NCBI RefSeq assembly: GCF_001659605.2
Contig: NC_035176.2
Coordinates: forward strand, 25,600,716-25,664,715
DNA length: 64,000 nt
Reading direction: 5' to 3'
Source: Manihot esculenta
Taxonomy: Eukaryota; Streptophyta; Magnoliopsida; Malpighiales; Euphorbiaceae
A program made the translations under genes and the position numbers. Below the pieces are notes generated by a model. It had not been told where the DNA came from. It searched no databases and saw nothing but the letters and a program-made list of their open reading frames with translations. Each line of letters opens with the position of its first letter. The first letter of the stretch is position 1. Below, one piece after another: positions 11,111 through 22,640 of the stretch.

Positions 11111-11667
11111 TGTGGAAAAAATCACCTTGTATCTATAATCTTATACATAATCACAAAATAGAATCATGCATATTAGTCACGGTCTAAGAATTACCTGTAT
11201 TGCAATGTAATACCTTGAGAAGATAAATCTAACTCAATGAGAACCCAAGAACGCACTTGGAAATCAATTATCCAAACCTTTTTGTTTCTCAAGGAAATCG
11301 CCCGACCTGTACATAGGAGAAACCTGACGTCCACACAGGAGATAGCCCAAGGATAAATAAATCAAGAATCAAGTAGATTGATTCCAAAGAAAACATTTCT
11401 TTGATTCTAAGTAGACTTTTCAGAGAAATTTTTTTTTTCAAAAACTATTGTCTAAAACAATTCTCATCGTCTTTTAGTTTTTAGAGATCAAGAGAGAGAG
11501 AGTTGTTTTGTTTTTTTATTTAAAACATAAAAGAGAGCTTAGTGGGCGGTTACTCCACCATCCACAACATACAGTTTCATAGTCCACAGTTGTGCAGCTA
11601 CAAATTTATTTTTATATATATTTTATATATATCCATTTTTTAAAACCGATTAAAAAATAGGCTAACA
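11111..11667 (-). repeat. Copia-type 5' LTR remnant
   Basis: On the minus strand it begins TGTTAGCCTATTT at 11667 and ends TTTTTTCCACA at 11111, directly next to the primer-binding site, so it has TG...CA ends and is 557 bp. It holds a microsatellite-like GAGAGAGAG run and several CT-rich stretches. Copia gag is not found after it. The sequence changes within about 75 bp into Athila-like gag, so the element is truncated. Confidence 0.7.
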
Positions 11668-13780
11668 TAAAATAAAGTATTAAACCTTATTATGGATCTT
11701 TCTTCATTTATTTGTTTTTCGGGGTTCATCTTGGATAGATTAATTTCTTTCAAAACTACTATAGGATGTATGAAAGGAGATCAAAACCACAATGGAGAAT
11801 GAAAATGAAACACCGTCAGAGCTCACCATTTCAAACTTCACTTCTCCATTAGATGCTCTAGACCATTAATTTTGTTATTGATGCACTTTTGAATTTTAAA
11901 TATAGTATTAAATATGGAATTTTAGTACTTTTTATGTATGTTATTCAACTTTGTTGTATTTTTATTAGAACTTTGGATGGACTATGTTAATTTTACTACG
12001 AATATATTTTTTAGTTATAAATAATCCAAACTAATTAATAGGAAAAATAAAACAAAAAATTAGTAAATAGTGTCATTTGTGATATATATTTTTGAGACAT
12101 AATTTTACAATATAAAATTTAACTAAAGCACTGTAATTTTCTGAGATAGATTTTATGATTGAATAAACTATCACTGATATTAACAATGGGCTTAATGGGA
12201 AAATTTACATTGCAAGCATTGCCGTTATTTTGACGATATTAGCTATGAAAGCCAATGTTATTAGCCACAGATTTTATTCATCCAATACTTAGCTGTGGAT
12301 TTTATTTTTTGTAAATATTTTACTATCGTAATGAAAAATTTCGTCCCTAATAGCCTATGAAAAAAAACATGAGAACAAGAATTTACCTTAAGATAAAGAA
12401 TATAAATAGTGAACAAAAATCAAGAGAGAAAATACTATTGTGAAAACTAGATAGAGCAAACATAAAATAGAATAAAGAAAGTCAAGAGACTATGGTGAAT
12501 TCTAATAAAAGGTGAATGTGATTATTTTTTAATTTTGAGAATAATAATAAAAAAAAGAATGAACTTGCAATAATAGTTAGTGAAAGAAAGTAGAAGGAAT
12601 GGAGAAAGTTAGAAGCTCAGGAAAACCGAAAAGAGAGAAAAAAAAAAAAAAGGAGAATGTTGAAGTCCTCAAAGAAGTTTGTAAATACTTTAGTTTATTA
12701 TAATTTATTATTTATCATTAAGAAATTAAATGAAAAAAAAATATTATGAAAGATTACACATGAAAAATATGACTATCATATACTATATGAAATAATAAAT
12801 TTATAGTACTAAAGCACACGGTACTAATTTATTATTTTAATAATTAATTATTCATTTATTTTATATTATATTTGGTTAAAGATTTGTATGAAAGGAAGAC
12901 TGGTAAGGAAGCATATTTCAAAAATTGAAATTTCAATATTGAGAGTAGAAGACGTTATATATTTTAACTTTTTGGAGTTGACTATTAATAGTTATAAGGA
13001 AAAAGAAAATAATAAACATTAGTAATTAATTAAAAAATTAATTTATTAGTCTAATTCTAGAAATATATTTTCTTTAAGTGGAACGTTCTAGATCATTCAT
13101 GCGACTATATTTTTCTAAAAAAAAAAATTACCTAAACGAAAAGCATTACAATCAAAGGATAAAATAGAATTAAAATTAAAAAAAAAGTTTAATTAGTTTT
13201 TAAAATATATTTTACCGTTACGAACCTAATTATATTTTATATTTTATTTTTATTTTTCTTTTATTAAATTAGTATCTAATAATAATATATTAAGTTTGAG
13301 GAAAAATCTATAGTATTTAAGAGAGATATGAATTATAATTAAAGTAGTTAAGTTTGAGTTGGCGAAAACTTAATAATAATATATTAAGTTTGAGGGAGAA
13401 TCTATAGCTGCAATGCCATAAATCTTTCCTTCTTGTGTAGACCTTCTCTTCTTTTGATTAATGGTAGCCATGGAGACATAAGTTCAGTTTGATTCCAAAA
13501 ATATCAAATTAATTTTTTAATTTGATTTGTTAATTACTCTAAAATTACAATAAATCCTTTTTATTATAAAAATTTTACTTAATAAATAATATATCGATTA
13601 AATATTAATAGATACATATTTAAATTTAAATTAATAAAATTCTATGGATAAGGATAATTTCCTTTAATTACAACCACAAATGACGGGTTATTTGCGTAAT
13701 TATGCCAAAAGCAGCGGACCAGTCGCCTTGTACGACATTGGACCAGTTTGAATGACTCTCAACTTTTGAACAAAATAGGA
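11668..13780. other. AT-rich intergenic DNA, no gene seen
   Basis: Homopolymer and TA-rich sequence without coding signals in either strand. A 36-bp segment around AATAATATATTAAGTTTGAGG occurs twice (about 13279 and 13374). It leads into the AGD14 promoter. Confidence 0.7.
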
Positions 13781-13791
13781 CTATAAAAAAC
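13781..13791 (+). promoter_or_regulatory. Candidate TATA box of the ArfGAP gene
   Basis: CTATAAAAAAC sits about 30 bp before a plausible transcription start near 13815. A CT-rich leader (13850-14060, repeated TCTCTC) follows, typical of plant 5' UTRs. Confidence 0.5.
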
Positions 13792-13814
13792 CGTAAAAAT
13801 TGGGACAGCCACCG

Positions 13815-14572
13815 AGCCACCACGCTCACCATATCAGTAGCCGCAGAGACAGGGTAAAGTTCCCCTGTGTCTCAGACCACCATAAAATATACTTCTCTTT
13901 GTTTTTATTTTTAATTTTCCTCTCACTCTCTCTCCCTATGCATTTTTTTAGGAAAAGCAGACTTTGATTCAGCTCTTAGCTAGCTGTACAAAAGCCTCTT
14001 AGTTACCGACTCTTGAAAGATCTGCACATCTCTCTCTCTCTCCGGCAACTCTGTTTATCCGAGTTAAAGACGGCTTGACAGAGAGAGCCTAACGCTGGAT
14101 CTCTATCTATAATAAGCTTATACTGCATATAATTCAGGTTAGTTTCCTTTTTTTTTTTTTTAATTTTTTTTTGTGGTTTGATTTCGAATGGATTTTCGAT
14201 TTTTTCACTTTGTTCCGCTACTTTTGATTCCTCAGATCCGTCGGTTTTAGATTCTTGAATTGTAGTTTCGTTGTCGTTTCGTATTGTTCTGTTTTGGTTG
14301 CTGAGATAGAATTTCGATGTTTGAATCTTAGATTTATTGCATAGTCTAACTGTGATTTCTATGATTGTTTTGGTTACTTGTGGTAAGCTCAGAATGATGA
14401 AATCTTTAGGCTTTTATTCGCTTTTGAATTAGAGGATTATTCAGTTTCATGTTGATTATTTGTTTATTTAGTGTGGTTTTAACATCAATTTTAGCTTCTG
14501 TTGTAGGTTTCTCTTTGTTTTTATGGATTGTGAGTTTTTTTTTTCGTATGTCTTTTTGAAGCAGGCAGTGGA
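13815..14572 (+). other. 5' UTR of the ArfGAP gene with a leader intron
   Basis: A CT-rich leader ends at CATATAATTCAG|GTTAGT (donor at 14138). A T-rich intron runs to AAGCAG or GCAGGCAG just before the start codon (acceptor 14564 or 14568). The start codon is at 14573. Plant leader introns are often expression-enhancing. The transcription start is an estimate. Confidence 0.6.
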
Positions 14573-17500
14573 ATGGCGAATCGAGTGAAAGAAGACGAGA
14601 AGAATGAAAGAATAATTCGGGGACTTTTGAAACTTCCCGAGAATCGTAGGTGCATTAACTGTAACAGTCTGGTGAGTGCTTTCTATGTTTTCTTGTCTGT
14701 GCTGCCTTACATGCTAGTGTCTGTTTGTTTGATAAAATTTGGAGCTTTGCGCACTTCAATCGTGAAGCTTAATCGGCCTTGGAGTTAGTTGCATTCCTAT
14801 TGAAATTTCTGATTGGTGCTAGTTGAAATAATCTAAGTGCCATTGTGTTAATTTATTTATATATGTGGATAAATTGCTGAAAGGAGAAGAAATCAAGTAT
14901 ATGTAACTGGAATCAACTATGGATGACTTAGCTATTGACTTCTTGACTTCTTGGATCTATTTAAAGTAAATATTCAGTTGTGATAAAAGGTTTCCTCATT
15001 ACTGCATAAGCTTCATAAAGTGGTAAATTTATAGGAGATCGAAGATTGAACAACCTTTTGATGTTATATACTTCCTTATTTACACCTTATTATTTTATTA
15101 CAATTATTAATGAGGATTACAATTATTAATGAGGCGGACTTCAACAATTAATTGTATCATGATGTCTGAGATTGGATAAAGCTTTCAACAAAAAGGAAGC
15201 TTACAGTTGTACTAATTTTGGTCATGGAAGAATATCAATGGTTCTCATTTATTTCTGAAATCTTTTTTCTATTAAAGGAAAAAAAAACAATATTAAGTCA
15301 AGTTTTACTTCTTAACGTTAGACTGCATCAGGATTCTTAGACTTTAAGGTTGTACTGTGGTTGTTTGCTATACAGAGTTATTAACGGTTATGTTTTTAAG
15401 TATTGTACTACATAGATTGCAGTGATTAATTTGGTTATTTGATCAACTACATATATTTGTCCACCTATAAGAAATGTGGTTAATTTTTCTAAACTTATAG
15501 TGCAAGATACCAACAATTGGATGTGATCTTGTTTTCCTCCCTATTACAAGTGATTTGAGGCCAAATTTCTGTAGTCCTTGATCACATAATTTATTTATGG
15601 TATTTATTGGCTGAGATACTCATATATTCAAATTGTAGTGCATGTGCTACTATCTGCAGGAGAAAGCTGGCTTTTTGTTAGTTTGTTTGGTGCTAATTTA
15701 TTCTTGGCTGAGCAGGGACCACAATATGTTTGCACAAATTTCTGGACATTTGTTTGCACCACCTGCAGTGGAATACAGTAAGTGAATTTTTTTACTTTTT
15801 TCTGTCCAATTTCTTGTTCAGCAGCCTCTCTCTCTCTTCTTGTCAGCAGTTGGTCTCTCTATGTTCTTTAGTTTATTTCTTGAGAAGTTTCTCCATTGTG
15901 TGTGTTTGTGGAGAGAGCTGTCAAGTTGCATGCGCTGTTATAACCCTTTGAAATTATTTGTAGTCGGGAGTTTACACACCGAGTAAAATCAGTATCAATG
16001 GCCAAATTTACTTCACAAGAAGTTATTTCTCTTCAAGAAGGAGGAAACAAGGTATGTTGCCCTTCTGCAGGTGCCTTGGATGCCTGCCTAGTGTATTCTG
16101 TGAGTTATTTATTCAGTTTCCAACTTTTAACTAACGTCTATCTTTGATTCACAGCGTGCTAGAGACATTTATCTTAAAGAATGGGATCCACAGCGTCAGT
16201 CTGCCCCTGATGGCAGGTTTTCACTAATTTATAATTGTCTTTTACTGTATATTTTAATGATGATTGCAGTTCTGATACATCTTTTCTGCTTTCAGTAATG
16301 TTGACAGGCTTCGGGACTTTATTAAACATGTATATGTGGACAGAAGATACTCTGGTGAGAGAAACTATGGAAAGCCTTCGAGTGTAAAGTTGGTAAGATC
16401 ACCATTCTTGTTTTATGTTTTTGTTTTCCTTTTTTTTATATATATATTATTGTATCTGGGATTTACTTGCATGCTTTTTATTATTTCTGAATTTGATCTT
16501 AAATGATTTTGAATTCTATACTGTAATTAAATGTGTTAAATCTTCTGATTGTTGAAACATCATGAAGGGTGACAAAGAGGACTCATATCAAGGAGGGTCT
16601 CGAAGTCCACCATATGAAGATACATATGAGCGCCGCTACAGTGAAATGTCCAGTCCTGGTGGAAGAAGTGATGATAGGAATAGATATGCTTATGATGAAA
16701 GAAGAAGCCCTGGATATGATCAAGAAAGTCGACAGTATAATGATTACAGGAGAAGTCCTGCTCGTGGTGAGATAGTTAATGATTGGCGAAAGGAGGATAG
16801 ATTTGGAAATGGAAGGAGAGCAGACGATCGTAGAGTATCTGAAGGAGATTCAAAGCTGGAAACAAGGTCACCTGAACCGCTGAAAGATCCAGGGGCTTCT
16901 AGTCCCCCTGTTGTGCGGCCAGTTAGAGAAATTCTGGGAGATAATGTGGTGCCGCTTCATGTAAGTGAACCTCCCAAAGCCAATGTTGTAAGAGCTGCCG
17001 ATAGCTCTGCACAGACACAGGTAGAGCTTCTTTTTCATTCAGTTGCATATATAACTGCTGAACTTCTGTTCTTGACTCTTTTCTTTTTTCAGATCAACAC
17101 TTCTCTTTTCAAATTTTTAAGGACTTCTTTATAGCATGTGAATCTTCATAAATTACAAACCTTCAAATGGAATTACCTAGTAACATTACAACATGCAGCT
17201 TTTTCAGTACTGGACTGATTCATGTTCCTTTTCGTTTCTTGCCACTTAATTGCCAGTTTGTTCCACATTTCTGTAATCTGAGTTAGTGTGCAGAATCTAC
17301 TCAGTTTGTAAAATTTTTAGGGAACCAAACCATGAATTTCAATTTTTAAATGAACTAGACCAAAATATAATCAGGACCTGTTAAATTTAGAATGATGAAT
17401 GAGTGAAGAAAATAATGCTAAAAGATTTACGATGTTTGGCTATGTACATTCACGGACACAAAACCTCAAAGGCTACATCTTTATTGAATTGAATTCTTAT

Positions 17501-20500
17501 CACATAATACAGATGCATTCCTATTTATAATGTAGGATACGAGACATATATGGTATAATACCATAAATTAAGGCATTTTTCAACTATAATAGGAATATAT
17601 CAAATTTCTATATTTTAGAAATATATAGACATATTATTCTGTCTACTTAAGAATACATATCCTATATTAAACAGGAATAACTTTCCATAATAGAACCAAA
17701 TATAACTCAACTGAAATATGGATATTTAATGGTTGTTTATTGGATGTTTGGAAAACTCAATTTTCCATGTTTCATTAATCATGAACTTTAATTTTACTTG
17801 AGAGCCATAATTTTTATTCGCTGAAGTTTCTTCTCAGCATTATCAGATCATAACCTCAAAATTAACCACCAGGAAAGTTAGGAAAGTTGCTCAATGTGTA
17901 CCTTCCATTAGAATCTAACTCGTGTAGGGAGTTTTAAAATCTGAAAACTGGATCAAAATTGAAAATGAATGAATATTCTCAAAAAAGAAAAAAAAAAGAA
18001 TAAATAAAGCAAGAGTGAAAATGAGATTAAAAGCATAAACACAAAAGTTAAGCTGACAATGAAACTTCTTTTTCCTATTACTATCACAATAATTCCTTGC
18101 ACAAAAACAAAAAAGGATTTTTATTATTTTTAATTTTATATTTTTCTTTTTTTTGGGGGGTGGCGGATATCTGTTAAAATAACCAAGGCTTGATGCCCTA
18201 ACTTGAAGGTGGCTGTTTACTTTTGCTATTTGTAAATTTTTGTGCTGGTCAAGACAAACAGCTTCATTTAATCAAGACCAGTTGCTTACTCATCTCATGC
18301 ATTGGTTTACACTAGGTAAGTGTTGATTTTGGTAGGCTCTGAAACTACAAGTAAAGCTGGGAGGCTGACAGTCATCTGTTACGAAATTCTACATTATTAT
18401 TTTGGAAACATCATTTACTTTGCAATCTTCAGCTTGATTATTTTGTTTTTGCTAGAATGGTTATAAAGAAAAAAAGTCCAAGACATAATTTTGACCAACT
18501 AATTTTATTGGCTAACGCTAGAAAGTAGTATTTTTTGGCACATGCTTATAGTGATTTTGGTCTACCTGATTATTTGTATTCTTTATCTCTTTTTTCTCTC
18601 TCTTGTACTCACAAAAAAAGTTTAGTAGGATTTACTATGTAGCCAATTGCATCCATTGGCTCTTGAATTTTTTGATTTATTCCTTTACGCTCTCAACTTT
18701 TTGAGGAACCTTTTGCATCCCTGAACTTAATTATACCATCAGCAATGTGATGTTATACACATGCATGGAAATATGTGATTTTCTTGTATCTTTAAGACGC
18801 ATTGTTTTCAGTTTTGCTGTCTTTCTTGGCAACCAAACATTGCAATCTTTCCCCACCTTCTCCATGGAGTGTGGAAACAACTCTAGCAACAATCTTCTTC
18901 ATCAATGCACAAGCTAGAGAAATTAAAAACCTCACAGTGATGAAATTGCACTAACCAACATGAAAACAAAAGAGAGCAATGTAACATTGAGAATCAGAAA
19001 GCTAAAAGAGATTGAACAGAAGCTAAATTTGGGCATTGTGAGAAGAGCAAAATGAGTTTCTTTCCAAATATTTTCACTGGGGAAGTAATATTGGGGGTGG
19101 TTTTGGCTGTAGAATGAGGAGATGAGCCCTGGGGATTGTCATGATGGGCTCAGGCTGCTTCATGAATGGCAAGACATCCTTCTCAGTGCAAAATGGCATT
19201 AATGGCGGTTGTTGGTCCTCTGTCTCTTCACATGTGACAATGGCAAGGTGTTGTGTCTCTCTCTGACATTTAAATGTATCTATGCAGCATGCATGGCATT
19301 TGGAAAGGTTGGGTCTTTGCTTCTCGACAATAGAGGTGATAGAGCTGCTAGAACACTTTGCAAGCAGTGGTGGAGCACCTTGGGCTGCCTTCATGAATTG
19401 GCAGCTGGTGTAGCTCTGGATTCAACAGCGACAAGGTTGGGTCTAGTTCACTGACGTGTCATGCTACTGTGATGCTCGTTGGGGCTCTTCTTTCTCGGTG
19501 GATCTTATCCAATTCTTACTTTTGCATTATTTAGTTCAGTTCATGGAAGTGATGATGGTTGATTGGAGTGGGGGTGCAGAACTGGAGGAGTAGAAAGAGA
19601 GTGATGATAGAGAGGAAGAGGATAGAGAAGGCTATGAGAAAGGGTATAGGAGAATGTACAAGCATTTTAGAGGATGAGAGGATTTTCTTGGAGTTTATTG
19701 GGAGAAACAGAGGAAATGGAAAAAGGCCGAATGATGACATGGATGGCTGAGATTACATGAGTGATATGTGCATTGCTGCATTTGCAAAAGAGTAATACTG
19801 TGCTTAAATTATTACATTTTTTTACTTCAGGGGTATAAGAGATTCCTCAAAAAGTTGAGAGGTGTAATTGGATAAATTGAACAAGGTCAAGGGTGAAATC
19901 GTGCATCTGGCCTCTATATGGTTCTTCTGTATGCCATTTTCCTATACAAACATTTTGCATGCTTAGCACTAATTGTTGCAATTCGGTCTCTGTTGTATAA
20001 GAATGTGCATCTGGCAGTCCTTCACATTATCACCCTTTTCTAATTAGATCTTAGGGATCTTTTTCTTGCTCTCTCTAGGTTGGAGGGAAGAAATGGTCTC
20101 ACATTGTTTTTGCATTTATTTGCAGAGAACTGTGTCTTCTAGCAGCGTAGGATCCACTAGTGGTAATATGACAGAAGTTAAAGTGGAGAGTACTGCAAGC
20201 TTAATTGATTTTGATGCTGATCCAGAACCACCTGTCAGTACTGCAGTTCCTCAAGCACAACAAACAATTGTGTCTCAATCCATTGCACAACCTGCAAGTA
20301 CTACAAACGATAACAATTGGGCTTCTTTTGATTTTGGGCCTGCTAATAAGGCATCTCAAGCAAATGCAAATCCGCTGGAATCTGTTCTCTCACAATTGGC
20401 AGTGCCAGCATCTGTACCTGGTCAAATATCCGGAATGCCAAGTGGTTCTGGTGCTCCAGTAGCTGCATCTTTTGGCAACATAGCAAATTTACCAAATGCT

Positions 20501-22182
20501 ACTGCTTCACCAGCTGTGTCAGCTGGGAATGCACATATATTGCCCCTCAACAGTGGTGCTACATTTTTTCATCCTGGTGGTGTTTCAACAGCTGCCCCTG
20601 GATTGGCACCTGTAATGCCTGTGAATGGTGGTCCGTCCTTTGTCAAAGTTAATGAAACAGGGCAATGGTATAGTGTGCAGCATCAGCAACCGGTTCTATT
20701 TCCTCCTAGTGGTCAGTCTACTTCTCAACAATTTGCACCACCATTTGGTGGGGCTTCAGCTAATCAGGTACAGTGGTTTTCTTGAAATTTGTATTGGATA
20801 TATGTTATCATTTATATTTGTTGATGTCATTGTTTCTGGTGCCTTTTGGGCAGCCATGGAATTTATCAGTGGCGCCCAATGTGCAAGCAGCTTTGAGTAA
20901 ACCATCTGCTGGAGCCCCTCAAGTTACATCTACACCTGCATTAGTGGTTGCTTCTGCTGGTGTATCACAACCATCAGCTGTAGAAGTCCAATCAAGTGGA
21001 AGAAAGGAACTGCCTGAGGTAATTGTCTTAATGCTCCTTTCTATCTATGGGGATCCATCTAATATTGCGTCAGTCTTACTGATCCTACATTGTGTGCAGG
21101 ATCTTTTTGCTGCAACCTATCCATCTTTCCATGGAGCTGTTCCAGGGTGGCAAACTGGTCTACCCCGTGGTATGGGGTTCGCTATGCAATACAGCAATAC
21201 TGCAGTTGTATGTTCATCAACCAGCCATAAAGAGACAATTAGTTTGTTTTGTTTTGCAGGCTTGAATGCACTGTTCCTTGTAACGTGACTTACAATTGTA
21301 AATTCGTTTATTGCAGCATATGCCTTCTTTTATCCAGCCATCCAAGTCAACAAATCCATTTGTTCTCAATGAGCCACCTCCAATGCAAGGCCATACAGTA
21401 TGTGATTAGTTCATTTCTTAAATTCATTACTTGATTTCTTTGGTTTTGATTCTATCTTCCCACAATGTTTGATTTCTAGCTTTAATGACTTGGATTCCTC
21501 GTGATGCAGTTCCCTTCCATGGCATCCTTGCAAAGTGCTCTCCCAAGTATGCCGCCGTCTTCAGGCTTGCAACGCACCTCTAGTCTTGGAACTCCACCAT
21601 CAGCATGGATGCCATCTCAGTCATTGCCTTATCCATCAGCACTGCCTCCTCAGCCACCTTCTTATGCATCAGCTATGCCTCCAAGTATAGTCACATTTTA
21701 TGTTTTTCCTTCCAAAATCCCCATTCTTTTCCCCTTCATAAACTGTACTTCACTCTTATCATGTGCTTAATTGTGTGCTTTGAAATCTCAGGGGCATATA
21801 TGGGACAAGTATCAAGTAACATGCCACTTCCTGGGTGAGTATTAATTGTGTGTTTTTGATGTATGGCTAGTACTTTACAGGCACTGATCCATCTAAAGAA
21901 CATCCTTGAAATCCTAATCATTAAATATTCCACTTGAAGAATGATCCATATCTTTTATCTGCAGTTATTTAGAGTGATTTGATAATCTAATGGAAGATTT
22001 GTATATATATCTTATTCAAATTTTCTTAAAAATTTTGTCGCAGGTCTCAGGGTATAGGAGGTTTACCTACCGAGGGAGGTACTTATGGTGCCGCCAATAT
22101 GGATCAACAATTGGCTGGTAGATTCTCTGCCCCTGCCGCCCCATCACCTTTCTCTTCTGTTGGAGGAAACCCTTTTGGATGA
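14573..22182 (+). CDS. AGD14: ArfGAP domain protein, AGD14-like
   Basis: Thirteen coding exons: 14573-14671, 15716-15777, 15964-16051, 16155-16216, 16296-16392, 16568-17020, 20126-20767, 20854-21018, 21100-21207, 21317-21397, 21510-21684, 21792-21834, 22044-22182. All introns are GT-AG and phases agree, giving 737 aa. Residues about 12-130 form the ArfGAP domain: zinc finger C28-x2-C31-x16-C48-x2-C51 (CINC...CTTC), then SGIHREFTHRVKS with the arginine finger at R56. Next comes a charged Arg/Ser/Asp/Tyr-rich stretch (exon 6), then a low-complexity Ser/Pro/Gln-rich tail with SLIDFDADPEPP and NNWASFDFG. The family activates GTP hydrolysis on Arf GTPases in vesicle budding at Golgi/endosomal membranes. 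The domain order and VDRRYSGER text match the plant AGD14/AGD15 class. Intron 6 (3.1 kb) is enlarged by transposon remnants. The short exon 12 and its phase-1 donor at 21685 are the least certain junctions. Confidence 0.93.
17380..17720 (-). repeat. Copia-type LTR remnant in intron 6
   Basis: Read on the minus strand it has, in order, TTATAAATAGGAATGC (TATA-type, plus 17519-17534), AATAAAG (about 17480), and GTCCGTGAATGTACATAGCC...CGTAAATC, which resembles the common R-U5 end of plant Copia LTRs. It likely ends near the TG at 17389 on plus. No internal element or target duplication was found, so it may be a solo or truncated LTR. Opposite orientation to the host gene. Confidence 0.55.
18642..19911. 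mobile_element. Long-TIR (Mutator-like?) element in intron 6
   Basis: The left arm (18642 to about 18765) and the right arm (about 19790-19911, reversed) align over some 110 bp with a perfect 19-bp block CTCTCAACTTTTTGAGGAA at 18690 and its inverse near 19848. The arms start GCCAATTGCATC and GGCCAGATGCAC. Flanking bases (CTATGTA / CTATATG) resemble a degenerate target duplication but are not decisive. The 1-kb interior is more GC-rich than the intron and has frames of 106 codons (19074-19394, minus) and 81 codons (19209-19454, plus) that I do not recognise. A captured gene fragment (Pack-MULE) is possible. Confidence 0.6.
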
Positions 22183-22640
22183 GCACGTAAAAAATGTATC
22201 GCTGTCCTGATTTAGAGGAAGCATCGACTTGTTGCATCCTCGAAATTGCTGGGTGAAAAGTTTTGGTCTGTTATTATTATACTCAGAATCATCCAGCCCT
22301 CTTAGACAATGCCCATTGTTAATGAAATTTAAGTGTCAAATGTCCATATCAGAAAATTGACTTGAGAGAGCAGTTATATAAATTAAAAGGGTAGACACCT
22401 CCATGGGGATTTAGGTTTATCTTTGTATGTGCCTATTATTTGTATTGTTCATTGGGTGATTTGTGTTGCCTACCAACCCCTGGAATTTGTATCACTTTTT
22501 GTTTGTTGCCTGCTGTCCCAGAAGTCATCCCCCATTTTTATGCATGATTTTTGTAATGTGTTCATGTTGTGGCGAGCCGTCGGAGTCTGAAAAGGGTGTG
22601 GACGAACTGCAAACAGTACAGTCTGTATGCATATATTGTT
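22183..22640 (+). other. Probable 3' UTR of the ArfGAP gene
   Basis: T-rich sequence after the TGA at 22180-22182 with no open frame. Several TTTGTAATGTG / TTTGTA type stretches near 22440-22560 resemble plant polyadenylation regions. The end is an estimate. Confidence 0.4.

Noticed and set aside
20625..21434. Frames spanning exon-intron borders of the ArfGAP gene, including a possible extra exon after GCAG at 21257
   Set aside because: The spliced model with GT-AG junctions keeps phase without it; the text after 21260 is intron-like and ends in stops.
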